Assembly (NCBI RefSeq): GCF_000718555.1
Contig: NZ_JOAN01000016.1
Span: forward strand, 103,518-167,517
Origin: Micromonospora chokoriensis
GTDB taxonomy: Bacteria; Actinomycetota; Actinomycetes; Mycobacteriales; Micromonosporaceae
Direction: 5' to 3'
DNA: 64,000 nt
The notes under the pieces were generated by a model. It did no database searches and was not told the origin of the DNA. It saw nothing but the letters and a program-made list of their open reading frames with translations. Position numbers and translations under genes: made by a program. Positions 33,411 to 42,117 of this stretch are shown here, piece by piece. Numbering within the stretch: position 1 is the first letter of the stretch; each line of letters opens with the position of its first letter.

Positions 33411-34250
33411 TCAGAGGTTGTGGCGGTCGTCCGCCGGCAGGCCGGCGGCCTGCGGCGGCGCGGGCGACTGCTCGGGCTGGCCGAGCTGCGCGACGTGCGT
33501 CGGGTCGAGGACCCGGGAGAGGAACGCGCGGGTCCGTTCGTGCTTCGGCGCGCCGAGCACGTCCTGCGGCGGCCCCTGCTCGACGACCACGCCGCCATCC
33601 ATGAAGACGACCCGGTCGGCGACGTCGCGGGCGAACGCCATCTCGTGGGTGACCACCATCATCGTCATGCCGTCCTCGGCCAGCTTGCGCATGACGGTGA
33701 GCACGTCGCCGACGAGTTCCGGGTCGAGCGCGGAGGTCGGCTCGTCGAAGAGCATCAGCTTCGGCTCCATCGACAGCGACCGGGCGATCGCCGCCCGCTG
33801 CTGCTGCCCACCGGAGAGCTGCGCCGGGAAGGCGTCGGCCTTGTCAGTCAGCCCGACACGCTCCAGGTTGGCCCGCGCGATCCGTTCGGCCTCGGCCCGA
33901 CCGCGCCGCAGCACCCGGCGTTGGGCGATGGTGAGGTTGTTCAGGACGGTCAGGTGCGGAAACAGGTTGAACGACTGGAAGACCATGCCGATGCCGCGGC
34001 GGACCGCGTCGATCTCGACGTCCGGGTCGGTCATCTCGACCCCGTTCACCCAGATCTTGCCGGCCGTCGGCTCCTCCAGCAGGTCGACGCAGCGCAGCAG
34101 GGTCGACTTGCCGGAGCCGGACGGCCCGATGACGCAGACCACCTCGCCCTGGCCGACCTCGAAGTCGATGCCCTTGAGCACCTTGAGCGCTCCGAACGAC
34201 TTGTGCAGGTCGCGGATCTCCACGGCGGGGCGGGAGGGAGTGGTCGTCAT
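33411..34250 (-). CDS. Polar amino-acid ABC transporter ATPase (GlnQ type)
   Basis: A 279-aa ATPase. Walker A is [13 protein letters not shown], the signature [15 protein letters not shown], Walker [15 protein letters not shown], and the H-loop [22 protein letters not shown] is the HisP/GlnQ hallmark. The C-terminal tail after FLSRVLDP is longer than usual (about 25 Pro/Ala-rich residues). It is the last gene of the binding protein-permease-ATPase operon, four bases after the permease. Confidence 0.96.
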   Translation of the reverse strand: MTTTPSRPAVEIRDLHKSFGALKVLKGIDFEVGQGEVVCVIGPSGSGKSTLLRCVDLLEEPTAGKIWVNGVEMTDPDVEIDAVRRGIGMVFQSFNLFPHLTVLNNLTIAQRRVLRRGRAEAERIARANLERVGLTDKADAFPAQLSGGQQQRAAIARSLSMEPKLMLFDEPTSALDPELVGDVLTVMRKLAEDGMTMMVVTHEMAFARDVADRVVFMDGGVVVEQGPPQDVLGAPKHERTRAFLSRVLDPTHVAQLGQPEQSPAPPQAAGLPADDRHNL

Positions 34251-34254
34251 GGGG

Positions 34255-35049
34255 TCACCGAGCCTTGGCGTAGCGGAGTTCGAGGCGTCGTACCACCTGC
34301 GACAGTGGCAGGGTGATCACCAGGTAGGCGAGGCCGGCCACCAGCAGCGGGGTGGCGTTCACCCGGTCGTTGAGCATGTCCCGACCGAACTTGGTGATCT
34401 CGATGGTCTGCGCCGTCACACCCAGCACGTACGCCAGCGACGAGTCCTTGGTGAGCAGGATCAGCTCGTTCGTCAGCGGTGGGATCACGATCCGGAACGC
34501 CTGCGGGATGACGATGGTGCGCATGGCGGTGAAGTGCGACATGCCGAGGGTCCGCGCCGCCTCCATCTGCCCCTTCGGGACGGCCTGGATGCCGGCCCGG
34601 ATGGTCTCCGCCATGTACGCCGCAGCGGTCAACCCGAGGCCGATCGCGATCGAACCGAACACCCCGCCCGGAATCTCGCGCTCCGGGAAGGCGATCGGGA
34701 TGCCGTATCCGACGAGGAAGAGCACCAGCAGCGCGGGCAGGCCCCGGAACAGCTCGATGTACGCCGTCGCCACCCAGCGGTACGGCGCCACCCGGGACAG
34801 CCGCATCAGCGCGAGGATGGTGCCGAAGACGAGGCCGAAGGCGAACGCGCCAAGCGTGTAGAGGACGGTGTTGCGCAGCGCGACGGTGATGATCGTCGGG
34901 AACATCGACTTGATGATGTCGACGCGGAAGAACGCGTCGGCCAACCTGTCCCAGTCCGCGGCGACGAGCACCGTGGCGATGATCGCGATGAAGACCAGGT
35001 ACTGGAGCCCGAGGGACAGCCGCTCCCGCTGGCGGCGTCGCAGCTTCAC
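34255..35049 (-). CDS. Polar amino-acid ABC transporter permease (GlnP/HisM type)
   Basis: A 264-aa membrane subunit. [21 protein letters not shown] begins the transporter domain, and the EAA coupling loop reads [35 protein letters not shown], typical of HAAT/PAAT permeases. Only one permease gene is present, so it probably forms a homodimer with the single ATPase. A hairpin lies between it and the binding-protein gene upstream. Confidence 0.95.
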   Translation of the reverse strand: MKLRRRQRERLSLGLQYLVFIAIIATVLVAADWDRLADAFFRVDIIKSMFPTIITVALRNTVLYTLGAFAFGLVFGTILALMRLSRVAPYRWVATAYIELFRGLPALLVLFLVGYGIPIAFPEREIPGGVFGSIAIGLGLTAAAYMAETIRAGIQAVPKGQMEAARTLGMSHFTAMRTIVIPQAFRIVIPPLTNELILLTKDSSLAYVLGVTAQTIEITKFGRDMLNDRVNATPLLVAGLAYLVITLPLSQVVRRLELRYAKAR

Positions 35050-35080
35050 GTTCGTTCGTTGCCTTCCCGGAGTTACCGAC

Positions 35081-35107
35081 GGAGGGCGCGCGGGACGCGC
35101 GCCCTCC
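35081..35107 (-). terminator. Intra-operon hairpin between binding-protein and permease genes
   Basis: A perfect 12-bp stem GGAGGGCGCGCG / CGCGCGCCCTCC with a GGA loop. Its position after the receptor gene suggests partial termination or mRNA-end protection, giving more receptor than membrane subunits. Confidence 0.7.
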
Positions 35108-35120
35108 GGTACTGCGCTGT

Positions 35121-35163
35121 GCTCAGGCGCTCGGCCGCTACGCGGCTCAGGCGCTCGGCCGCT
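35121..35163. repeat. Exact duplication of the binding-protein gene end
   Basis: The 19-nt sequence GCTCAGGCGCTCGGCCGCT occurs at 35121-35139 and 35145-35163 (24-nt period, eight codons). The second copy encodes the last residues and TGA stop of the binding protein; the first lies just after the stop and would encode the same ending. Confidence 0.85.
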
Positions 35164-35965
35164 TGCCGATCCACTTCTCGTAGATCGTGTTGTACGTGCC
35201 GTCCTGCTTGGCCTTGGCCAGCACCTCGTTGATCTTCTTGAGGAGCTCCGGGTTCGTGTCCTTCTTCACCGGGAAGCCGTACTGCTCGCCGGTGTCGAAC
35301 TCGGCGGCCACCTCGAACCCGCCCGGGTTCTTCTTCAGGTACTCGGTCCAGACCGGCAGATCGTTGATGGCGGCCTCGACCTGGCCGTTGGCGACGGCCT
35401 GCTGAAGGGCGGCGAGATCCTCGAATTCGACGAGCTTCAGGCCCTTCTCCGCCTCAAGCTTCTTGGCGTAGTCACGACCCGTGGTGGCCGCCTGGACGCC
35501 GAGCTTCTTGCCCTTGAGGTCGTCGAGCGACTTGTAGGTCTTGCCGGTCTTGACCAGCATCGCCTGGGTGGCGTCGAAGTAGGGGTCGGAGAAGTCGATG
35601 ACCTTCCGCCGCTCCTCGGTGATCGTCATGCCGGCGGCGGCCGCGTCGCACTTGCCGGTGTTGAGGTCCTGGCCGGACTTGATCCCCTCGAACGGGGTGT
35701 CGACGATCTTCTGCTCGACACCCAACTCCTTGGCGACGAGGTCCATGATCTCGACGTCGAAGCCGGTCACCTTGCCGCTGGCGTCCTTGGACTGGAACGG
35801 CGGGTACGGCAGGTGGGTGCAGACGGTCAGCTTGCCGGCCGCGACGAGCTTGACGCCGCTGGCCTGGACCTCACTGTCGTCCTTCTTGGCGCATCCCGCG
35901 GTCAGCGCGAGGGCGGCGACGGCCACGACGAGGCCGGCCTGGCGGACGGCGCTGGGGAACCTCAC
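35147..35965 (-). CDS. Polar amino-acid binding lipoprotein (family 3 SBP)
   Basis: A 272-aa receptor. The signal AGLVVAVAALALTAGC has a lipobox. The family 3 signature is GFDVEIMDLVAKELG, with TVCTHLPYPPFQ before it and the ligand-loop AAAAGMTITEERRKVIDFSDPYFDA after. Ends KQDGTYNTIYEKWIGKRPSA. The GTG at 35965 sits behind GGAGGGACACAGCC. First gene of the operon. The ligand is a polar amino acid, likely glutamate, glutamine or a basic residue, but the side-chain pocket does not settle which. Confidence 0.94.
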   Translation of the reverse strand: MRFPSAVRQAGLVVAVAALALTAGCAKKDDSEVQASGVKLVAAGKLTVCTHLPYPPFQSKDASGKVTGFDVEIMDLVAKELGVEQKIVDTPFEGIKSGQDLNTGKCDAAAAGMTITEERRKVIDFSDPYFDATQAMLVKTGKTYKSLDDLKGKKLGVQAATTGRDYAKKLEAEKGLKLVEFEDLAALQQAVANGQVEAAINDLPVWTEYLKKNPGGFEVAAEFDTGEQYGFPVKKDTNPELLKKINEVLAKAKQDGTYNTIYEKWIGKRPSA

Positions 35966-36140
35966 GGCTGTGTCCCTCCGGTTCGGCTTCCATTGCATAG
36001 AAAGCCAATCTGGTTCATAGACTTTGTGGTAAGCGACCGTACCCGATCCGGCGGGTCGCCCCCAGGGCACGCTGCGGCCGTTCGACCGGTGCGGCACGCC
36101 GACACCCGGCGCAAACCCGACACTCGTGCCGCAACGTGCC

Positions 36141-36818
36141 TCAGCCACCCGTTCCCTCGGCCGCCCCGTCCGGGGTGAGTGCCCCTTCATGCGCGTCTGT
36201 GTCCAGGAACACGTGCTGATGGCCATGGCCGGCATCGATGCTGATCTGGTCGAGTTGGGTCGCGGCGACCGACCAACTCGTCGCGGCCTCGGCCGCCTGC
36301 CGCGCGGTGACATCCAGCAGGGCGGCCCGCTGCGCGGCCGGAACGCCGGCGGCCAGCGCATAGGCGTCGACGGCCAGCGACGCCTGCTGGACCGCTCCGC
36401 GCAGACCTCCCCGCGCCACGTTGGTGGCGGTGGTCCCCGACGGCGGGTCGGCGAACGGCTCGGCCGCCTGCCGCATGGTCTCCTGCCATTGGCGTGCCTT
36501 CGCCGCGTCCGGCGCACGTCCGGCGGTCGCCTCCGTCTTGATCGCGGTCAGGACGGGGCCGATCTGGTCACGGAGTCGTCGGGCCGTCTCGATCAACTCC
36601 GCGATCTGCTGAGCGTCCCGCTTCGCCTCGGCCTGCTTGATGCTCGCGATGGCCGACTCGGTGGCGTCCGGACGACCCACCTGGTAGCCGATCAGCCCAC
36701 CCAGCAACGCGGTGACCAGCGCGATCACGCCCGCGACGGCCGCGAAGCGCACTGTGCGGCGACGACGCTCATCGGCGGTGTCCAACTGGTAGGAAGGCCG
36801 GCCGGTACGGCGCGCCAT
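36141..36818 (-). CDS. Single-pass membrane protein with helical extracellular domain, unknown function
   Basis: A 225-aa protein. A basic N terminus precedes one transmembrane helix (FAAVAGVIALVTALLGGLIGY, about 25-45). The outer part is almost wholly alpha-helical with heptad-like repeats (IASIKQAEAKRDAQQIAELIETARRLRDQIGPVL) and ends with a His-rich tail (DAGHGHQHVF). The start has a GAGGAGATGCG ribosome site. No family recognised; the His tail may bind metal. Confidence 0.75.
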   Translation of the reverse strand: MARRTGRPSYQLDTADERRRRTVRFAAVAGVIALVTALLGGLIGYQVGRPDATESAIASIKQAEAKRDAQQIAELIETARRLRDQIGPVLTAIKTEATAGRAPDAAKARQWQETMRQAAEPFADPPSGTTATNVARGGLRGAVQQASLAVDAYALAAGVPAAQRAALLDVTARQAAEAATSWSVAATQLDQISIDAGHGHQHVFLDTDAHEGALTPDGAAEGTGG

Positions 36819-36920
36819 CGCATCTCCTCACATCGATGGAGTGTGTGGTGCCACAGGGTAGCCGTCCCCCTTGATATCCGTCGATAGCAGCGCGGGTGCG
36901 CAGTACGGCATGGATGAGCC

Positions 36921-37835
36921 TCAGACCTGGTAGCCCCACTCGGCCAGCGGCTTCTCCAGCACCCGTTCGATCGCGGCGAGCTGCGCCGGGCTGAGTTCGT
37001 CCCGGTACGCCGCCGCCCGGCCCGCCGTGAAGTCGTACCGGGAGAAGCCCTTCTCGAAGGCGGCCGACCAGTCCAGGCCGAGGAAGTCGAGCATTCGGCC
37101 GACCTCGGCGCGCGGCTGCTCGACCAGGTCCTCGTAGCGCACGTCCAGCCACTGGTCGGCCGGGTGGCACAGCCGGGCCTGCGCGAAGGCCTCCATCAGC
37201 ATCTTCCAGCCCAGCGCGGCCAGCACCTGGAAGGAGCGACCGGACTCGGCCCACTCCTCCCGCAGGTCGGTAGGCAGCGGCCCGTAGATCCAGTTGTCCG
37301 GCCCGCGCCAGCCGTCCCACCAGCCCATCTGGAGCCAGGAGTTGGCGACCGCCCGGCCGTCGCGCACCACGTTGACCACTCGCAAATCCGGGTACGCGGC
37401 GTGCAGCAGGCCGGTCCGCGGCCACCCGGTGATGTGCTGCACCAACTGCTCACAGCCCTGCCGTGCGATCCGCTCGTCGAAGAAGGCCCGCAGCCGCCGG
37501 GCCACGAACGGGGTCAGGTCCTCGGCCAGCAGATCCCGGCACGGTCGGGAGAAGCCGCCCAGCACCTGCCGGTCGAGCAGGTGGTACGCCTCCGACGGCG
37601 CCACCCGCAGCCGACCTCGCTCCAGCAACCGCCGGCTGTGCCGCAGCGAGGTCATGCCCGCCGGGCGGGGCGCCGACCGCCGGTAGAGCGCGCCGTTGAA
37701 CCGGCCCTTGGGGTTGAGCCGGGCGAGTTTGTCGTCCAGGCCGGAGACGAAGCCGACCCCGGGATGTCGGGAGAGCAGCTCCTGGACCAGGGTCGAACCA
37801 CAGCGACCGGTGCCCACCACCAGTGAGAGCATCAT
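36921..37835 (-). CDS. PAPS-dependent sulfotransferase 1
   Basis: A 304-aa protein. LSLVVGTGRCGSTLVQELLSRHP is the 5'-phosphosulfate loop, and VVNVVRDGRAVANSW is the 3'-phosphate-binding motif. These are the two PAPS-binding sites of the carbohydrate/NodH-like sulfotransferase group. Its ATG directly follows the stop of sulfotransferase 2 (TGAATG), giving translational coupling. Third gene of the GT-ST2-ST1 operon. It probably transfers sulfate to a sugar of the surface polysaccharide. Confidence 0.88.
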   Translation of the reverse strand: MMLSLVVGTGRCGSTLVQELLSRHPGVGFVSGLDDKLARLNPKGRFNGALYRRSAPRPAGMTSLRHSRRLLERGRLRVAPSEAYHLLDRQVLGGFSRPCRDLLAEDLTPFVARRLRAFFDERIARQGCEQLVQHITGWPRTGLLHAAYPDLRVVNVVRDGRAVANSWLQMGWWDGWRGPDNWIYGPLPTDLREEWAESGRSFQVLAALGWKMLMEAFAQARLCHPADQWLDVRYEDLVEQPRAEVGRMLDFLGLDWSAAFEKGFSRYDFTAGRAAAYRDELSPAQLAAIERVLEKPLAEWGYQV

Positions 37836-38846
37836 TCAGCCTTCCTGCCGGGTGGCGGGTGACGAGGAGACGACCGGGTCCGCGCTGAGGCGGGCCGCGA
37901 GGGACGGGGCCGCCGGGCGGCGCAACGGGTAGCCGAACCGGGACAGGGCCACCCCGGTCAGCGCGGTCACCACGGCGTACGCGCGGGTGGAGAGCCCGGT
38001 CAGCCACTCGGTGTCGGCGACCACGTCGACCAGCCCGGTGCGGTGCCGCGAGGGGTTGCCGGCCACCGAGTGGGTGGGGGTGAGCCGCACCGTGGCCGGT
38101 GTCGGGAACGGAAGCTCCTCGGTGCTCGCGCCGACGAAGCCGGCGATCCGGGCGGTGCTGCCGGCCGGATCGGCCACGAAGTCCTCGTACCGCATCCGCA
38201 GGTAGCGCTCGCCGCGGCCACCCCACAGTCGTAGGGTCGCGGTGTTCCAGACCAGCCAGAGCAGCGCGGCCTTGCCGACGGGTGGTCGGCTCATGAGCTG
38301 GTCGTCCGCCCGCCCGTCCAGGGGGCGTCGGCGACGCCAGGAGTACGCGGTCGCGCGCGGGTCACGCACCACGTGCAGGACGTACAGGTCGATGCCGGGC
38401 AGGCTGCCGAGCAGGGCACCGTACGGCGGCAGCTTCGACGAGTCGACGATGACACCGCCGGACGGGCCGGGCAGGGTGTGCTCGGCGATCGAGGCGTAGA
38501 GCCGGGCCAGGTGCGTGTCGTCGGGGTGGCCCGGGACCGGTGGTTGCCCCCGACGCTGGCGACGCAGCAGCGCGGGCAGCCCCCGCAGGCGCAGCCGCGC
38601 GGCCAGCCGGGCGGCGATCCCGGCCGGGTCGGCCTCGGTCAGGTCGGCGCGCACGCGGGCCCAGAGCGGGCAGTCGGCCAGCGCGGATCCGCAGCCGCAG
38701 GGCCGGTTCTCCAGGAGGCCGCGCCGCCACAGGTACCGCAGCTCGCCCGCCGCGAAGAAACCCGGCAACTGTCCCAGCACGGTGGTCACCAGCGTGCTGC
38801 CACTGCGACCACTGCCGGCGAGGTAGAGCACCCGCACCGGGCTCAC
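37836..38846 (-). CDS. PAPS-dependent sulfotransferase 2
   Basis: A 336-aa protein. VLYLAGSGRSGSTLVTTVLG is the 5'-phosphosulfate loop and LHVVRDPRATAYSW the 3'-phosphate motif. A CGCGSALADCPLW segment with paired cysteines is typical of this actinobacterial subgroup. The start overlaps the glycosyltransferase stop by four bases. The C-terminal tail (about 40 residues, Ala/Arg-rich) is not conserved in type. Confidence 0.88.
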   Translation of the reverse strand: MSPVRVLYLAGSGRSGSTLVTTVLGQLPGFFAAGELRYLWRRGLLENRPCGCGSALADCPLWARVRADLTEADPAGIAARLAARLRLRGLPALLRRQRRGQPPVPGHPDDTHLARLYASIAEHTLPGPSGGVIVDSSKLPPYGALLGSLPGIDLYVLHVVRDPRATAYSWRRRRPLDGRADDQLMSRPPVGKAALLWLVWNTATLRLWGGRGERYLRMRYEDFVADPAGSTARIAGFVGASTEELPFPTPATVRLTPTHSVAGNPSRHRTGLVDVVADTEWLTGLSTRAYAVVTALTGVALSRFGYPLRRPAAPSLAARLSADPVVSSSPATRQEG

Positions 38847-40123
38847 CGGGCCGCTCCCCCACCGGCGGGGGCCCGGCCGGCTCGCCGGGACGGCAGCGCC
38901 TCGGCGGCCTCCGCGTAGAGCCCACGGATCCGGTCCAGGTGCAGTTCCGGCGCGAACTGGGCGGCGACCTTCGCCCGGCCGGCCCGGCCCATCCGGTACG
39001 CCCGCTGGGGGTCGGCCAGGACGTCGTTGAGCGCGTCGCCGAGGGCCGTGGGCTCATCGGCGGCGACGATGTGACCGTCCACCTCGGACTCGACCAGCTC
39101 GGGAAGCCCGCCCAGGTCGGTGGTGACCACCGGGACACCGCAGGCGAACGCCTCCAGCACCGCCATCGGTTGGTTCTCGTGCCAGCGGGACGGAACAGCG
39201 ACCACCGCCGCCGACCGGATCAGCTCGTGCAGGCGGGGCTTGTCGAGGCGGCCGTGGAACCGGATCCGACCGGGCACCCGCCGCGCGGCGAGCGCCTCCA
39301 GCTCCGCACGTGCCGGACCGTCTCCGGCGATGTCCACGGTGACCCCGTCGGGCAGCGCGGCGACGGCTTCGACAAGCACGTCGACTCCCTTCTCCGGGGC
39401 CAGCCGGCCGGCGAAGACGACACCGCCGCCGGGTGACTCCTTGGCCGCGACACCGGTCAGGTCGACGAAGTGGTTGACCACTCGCAGCCGGTCCGGGTAG
39501 ACGCCCGCGCGACGCATCACGTCGGCCAGGAACCCGCTCGGGCTGACGAATCGCTGCACCGGGTCGTACGCGTCGAACTGCCGGTGCAGCCAGGATTCGA
39601 CCGCGAGCAGCCCGCTGCGCGACAGCGATCCGTCCTTGCAGCGGCGACGGGCCGCCTGCATCGGGCCGCCGGTGACGCACGCCTGGCAGGGGCGGCCCCG
39701 GTCCAGCAGTTGGTAGCTCGGGCAGGCGAGCTTGTAGTCGTGCATGGTCAGCACGCACGGCACTCCGGCCGACCGGGCCGCGGCGAGCACCGACGGGGAG
39801 AGCTGGTGGTAGATGTTGTGCAGGTGCAGCACGTCCGGCTGGAAGTCGTCGATCACCCGGGCCAGCCCGCGGCGGCTCGTCGGTGACCACAGCATCCGGC
39901 CGGCGGCCACCGCGCGGGGCCGCAGCCCGCTCGGTGCCGGTTCCAGCTCCACTTCGGCCGGGAACCGCGCGGCGTACGCCAGCGGCGTCTCGTTCTCCGG
40001 GTGGCTCATCCCGAAGTAGGCGACCGTGTCGCCGGCTGCCCGTTGCAGATCGGCGAGGTCGAGCAGGTACCCCTCGGCGCCGCCACGGCGGTAGAGGAAC
40101 TTGTTCACATGCAGCACGCGCAT
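38843..40123 (-). CDS. GT4-family glycosyltransferase
   Basis: A 426-aa GT-B retaining enzyme. MRVLHVNKFLYRRGGAEGYLLDLA is the acceptor-side start, HLHNIYHQLSPSVL follows, and a CxxC pair (PCQACVTGG) occurs in a segment common to exopolysaccharide GT4 enzymes. The donor domain has VVFAGRLAPEKGVDVLVEAV and the E-x7-E motif near EAFACGVPVVTTDLGGLPELV. First gene of a three-gene leftward operon with two sulfotransferases, suggesting that it adds a sugar that is then sulfated. Confidence 0.92.
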   Translation of the reverse strand: MRVLHVNKFLYRRGGAEGYLLDLADLQRAAGDTVAYFGMSHPENETPLAYAARFPAEVELEPAPSGLRPRAVAAGRMLWSPTSRRGLARVIDDFQPDVLHLHNIYHQLSPSVLAAARSAGVPCVLTMHDYKLACPSYQLLDRGRPCQACVTGGPMQAARRRCKDGSLSRSGLLAVESWLHRQFDAYDPVQRFVSPSGFLADVMRRAGVYPDRLRVVNHFVDLTGVAAKESPGGGVVFAGRLAPEKGVDVLVEAVAALPDGVTVDIAGDGPARAELEALAARRVPGRIRFHGRLDKPRLHELIRSAAVVAVPSRWHENQPMAVLEAFACGVPVVTTDLGGLPELVESEVDGHIVAADEPTALGDALNDVLADPQRAYRMGRAGRAKVAAQFAPELHLDRIRGLYAEAAEALPSRRAGRAPAGGGAAR

Positions 40124-40382
40124 CGACTCGGCCTGCTCACGTCGATCGGGCGAACCGGGCCCGGAGGTGATGACCGAGGTCTGCCCGCCCCGGCCAGGGC
40201 TCACGGTATGCAGGGCGAGTCGGCGAGTCCAGCTCACGTTTGGCATGTGGCTGAACGGTTGATCTTCGTCTGTCCGAGCGGTCCGCGGCCTGGCCTCCCG
40301 CCATGATCTTTCGATAGCCTGGCTGCCGCCGGTCGCACCCGCTCTGGTGTTGGGCCGGGCTGGTGCCCGACGAGGAGGACCC

Positions 40383-41345
40383 GTGGCAGCCGACGACGAG
40401 GTCTCCGCGCTCGCGTACACCGCTCGGCGGGTCCGACGGCATCTTCGCTGGGCGCGTACCGAGGGGATCGGACGGCTCGTCGAGGAGGACCGCCTCAATC
40501 CGGTCGAGCGGATCGGCACCGCCCTGGCGAAGCGACGTTGGCGACGGCGGGCTGGCCGAGCGCCCGGCTCGGCGATGCCGGTCTACCTGGTCGGCCTGCA
40601 ACGCTCCGGCACGAACATGCTGGTCCGGGGTCTGGACGCGGCCCCCGAGGTCGAGGTGCGCAACGAGAACGACAGCACCCTCTTCCACCGCTTCCAACTG
40701 CGCTCGGACGCGGTGCTGACCGCCACCGTCGGGCGCAGCCGGCACGCGTACGTCCTGGTCAAGCCGCTCTGCGAAAGCCACCGCGTGGACGAGTTGCTGG
40801 CCCTGCCGGGGTTGCCGCCCGGTCGTGCGCTCTGGGTCTACCGCGATGTCGACGACCGGGCCCGCTCCGAGGTCGCCAAGTTCGGCGACGCCAACCTGCG
40901 GGCCCTGCGGGCGATCGCCGACGGCAGCATCGGCCGACGGTGGCAGGGGCAGCGGCTGGACGCCGACGCCATCGAGCTGATCCGGGCCCACGACCCGCAG
41001 CGGCTCGATCCGCACAGCGGCGCGGCGCTGTTCTGGTACGTCCGCAACTCGCTCGTCTTCCAGCTCGGTCTGGACCAGCGGGCCGACGTGCTGCTCTGCC
41101 GCTACGACAGCCTGGTCGCCCAGCCGGCGGCACAACTGCGGCGGCTCTGCGCCTTCCTCGACTTCCCCTACGATCCCCGACTGCACGCGCACATCGCCCC
41201 CCGCGAGTCGCACGGCGCGACGAACCACCGGCTGCTGCCGATCGACCCGCGCGTGCGGGCTCGCTGCGACGAGCTGACCGACCGGCTCGACCGCGCCGCG
41301 GCCGACACCCGATCCGAGACGACGAAGGCGGTCGACCGTGGCTGA
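40383..41345 (+). CDS. PAPS-dependent sulfotransferase 3
   Basis: A 320-aa protein. The 5'-phosphosulfate loop is VYLVGLQRSGTNMLVRGLD (about 65-83) and the 3'-phosphate site appears as LWVYRDVDDRARSEVAKFG. A basic N-terminal helix of about 60 residues precedes the domain. The GTG at 40383 lies behind GAGGAGGACCC. It overlaps the next sulfotransferase by eight bases. First gene of a rightward operon divergent from the GT operon. Confidence 0.86.
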   Translation: MAADDEVSALAYTARRVRRHLRWARTEGIGRLVEEDRLNPVERIGTALAKRRWRRRAGRAPGSAMPVYLVGLQRSGTNMLVRGLDAAPEVEVRNENDSTLFHRFQLRSDAVLTATVGRSRHAYVLVKPLCESHRVDELLALPGLPPGRALWVYRDVDDRARSEVAKFGDANLRALRAIADGSIGRRWQGQRLDADAIELIRAHDPQRLDPHSGAALFWYVRNSLVFQLGLDQRADVLLCRYDSLVAQPAAQLRRLCAFLDFPYDPRLHAHIAPRESHGATNHRLLPIDPRVRARCDELTDRLDRAAADTRSETTKAVDRG

Positions 41346-42117
41346 GACCGACACCCGTACCGCGCCGATCTTCCTGGTCGGGTGCCAGCGGTCGGGCACC
41401 ACGATGGTGCGCCTCGTCCTGGACTCGCACTCGCGCATCAGCTGCGGCCCGGAGACCCGGTTCCTGCCCGACCTGCGACGGATCGTCGGGCGGGACTGGG
41501 AGCGGCTGGCCCGCTTCGGCTTTCCACGCGAGGACTGGCTGCGCCGGATCCGGGACTTCTTCGGCGGCGTGCACGCCGACTACGCCACCGCGCGGGGCAA
41601 GGCCCGGTGGGCCGACAAGACCCCGCTGTACGCGATGTCGCTCGACTTCGTCACCGAGGTCTTCCCGGACGCCCAGATCGTGCACCTCATCCGGGACGGA
41701 CGCGACGTGGTGGTCTCGCACCGCAAACGGTTCGGCTACTGGTCGGCGGTGAAGTGCGTGGTGAAGTGGCCGCGCTACATCCGCACCGCGCGGGCGTTCG
41801 GCGCCACCCTGCCGGCGGACCGCTACTACGAGCTGCGCTACGAGCAGGCGGTCAGCGAGCCGGAGAAGACGATGCGGGGCCTCTTCGAGTTCCTCGGCGA
41901 GCCGTGGGAGGACGGCATCCTCGACTACGACAGCAAGCAGCACGACGTGGCCCAGAAGTACACCACCGAGGCGGAGAAGCGGCGGGCGGCGGCGAGCGTC
42001 ACCGACCCGATCTACGGCTCCCGGGTGGGCACCTACCGCCGCGAACTCGACCCGTTCCTGCGCCTGCTGGTCTGGGTCTTCTCCGGGCCGACCCTGCGCG
42101 CCCTGGGTTACCGGTGA
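41338..42117 (+). CDS. PAPS-dependent sulfotransferase 4
   Basis: A 259-aa protein with FLVGCQRSGTTMVRLVLDSH (5'-phosphosulfate loop) and IVHLIRDGRDVVVSHRKR (3'-phosphate site), a clear Sulfotransfer_3-type enzyme. The GTG start overlaps gene 3 and its stop overlaps the glycoside hydrolase start (GTGA). KYTTEAEKRRAAASVTDP near the C terminus resembles the acceptor-binding region of bacterial glycan sulfotransferases. Confidence 0.9.
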   Translation: MAETDTRTAPIFLVGCQRSGTTMVRLVLDSHSRISCGPETRFLPDLRRIVGRDWERLARFGFPREDWLRRIRDFFGGVHADYATARGKARWADKTPLYAMSLDFVTEVFPDAQIVHLIRDGRDVVVSHRKRFGYWSAVKCVVKWPRYIRTARAFGATLPADRYYELRYEQAVSEPEKTMRGLFEFLGEPWEDGILDYDSKQHDVAQKYTTEAEKRRAAASVTDPIYGSRVGTYRRELDPFLRLLVWVFSGPTLRALGYR

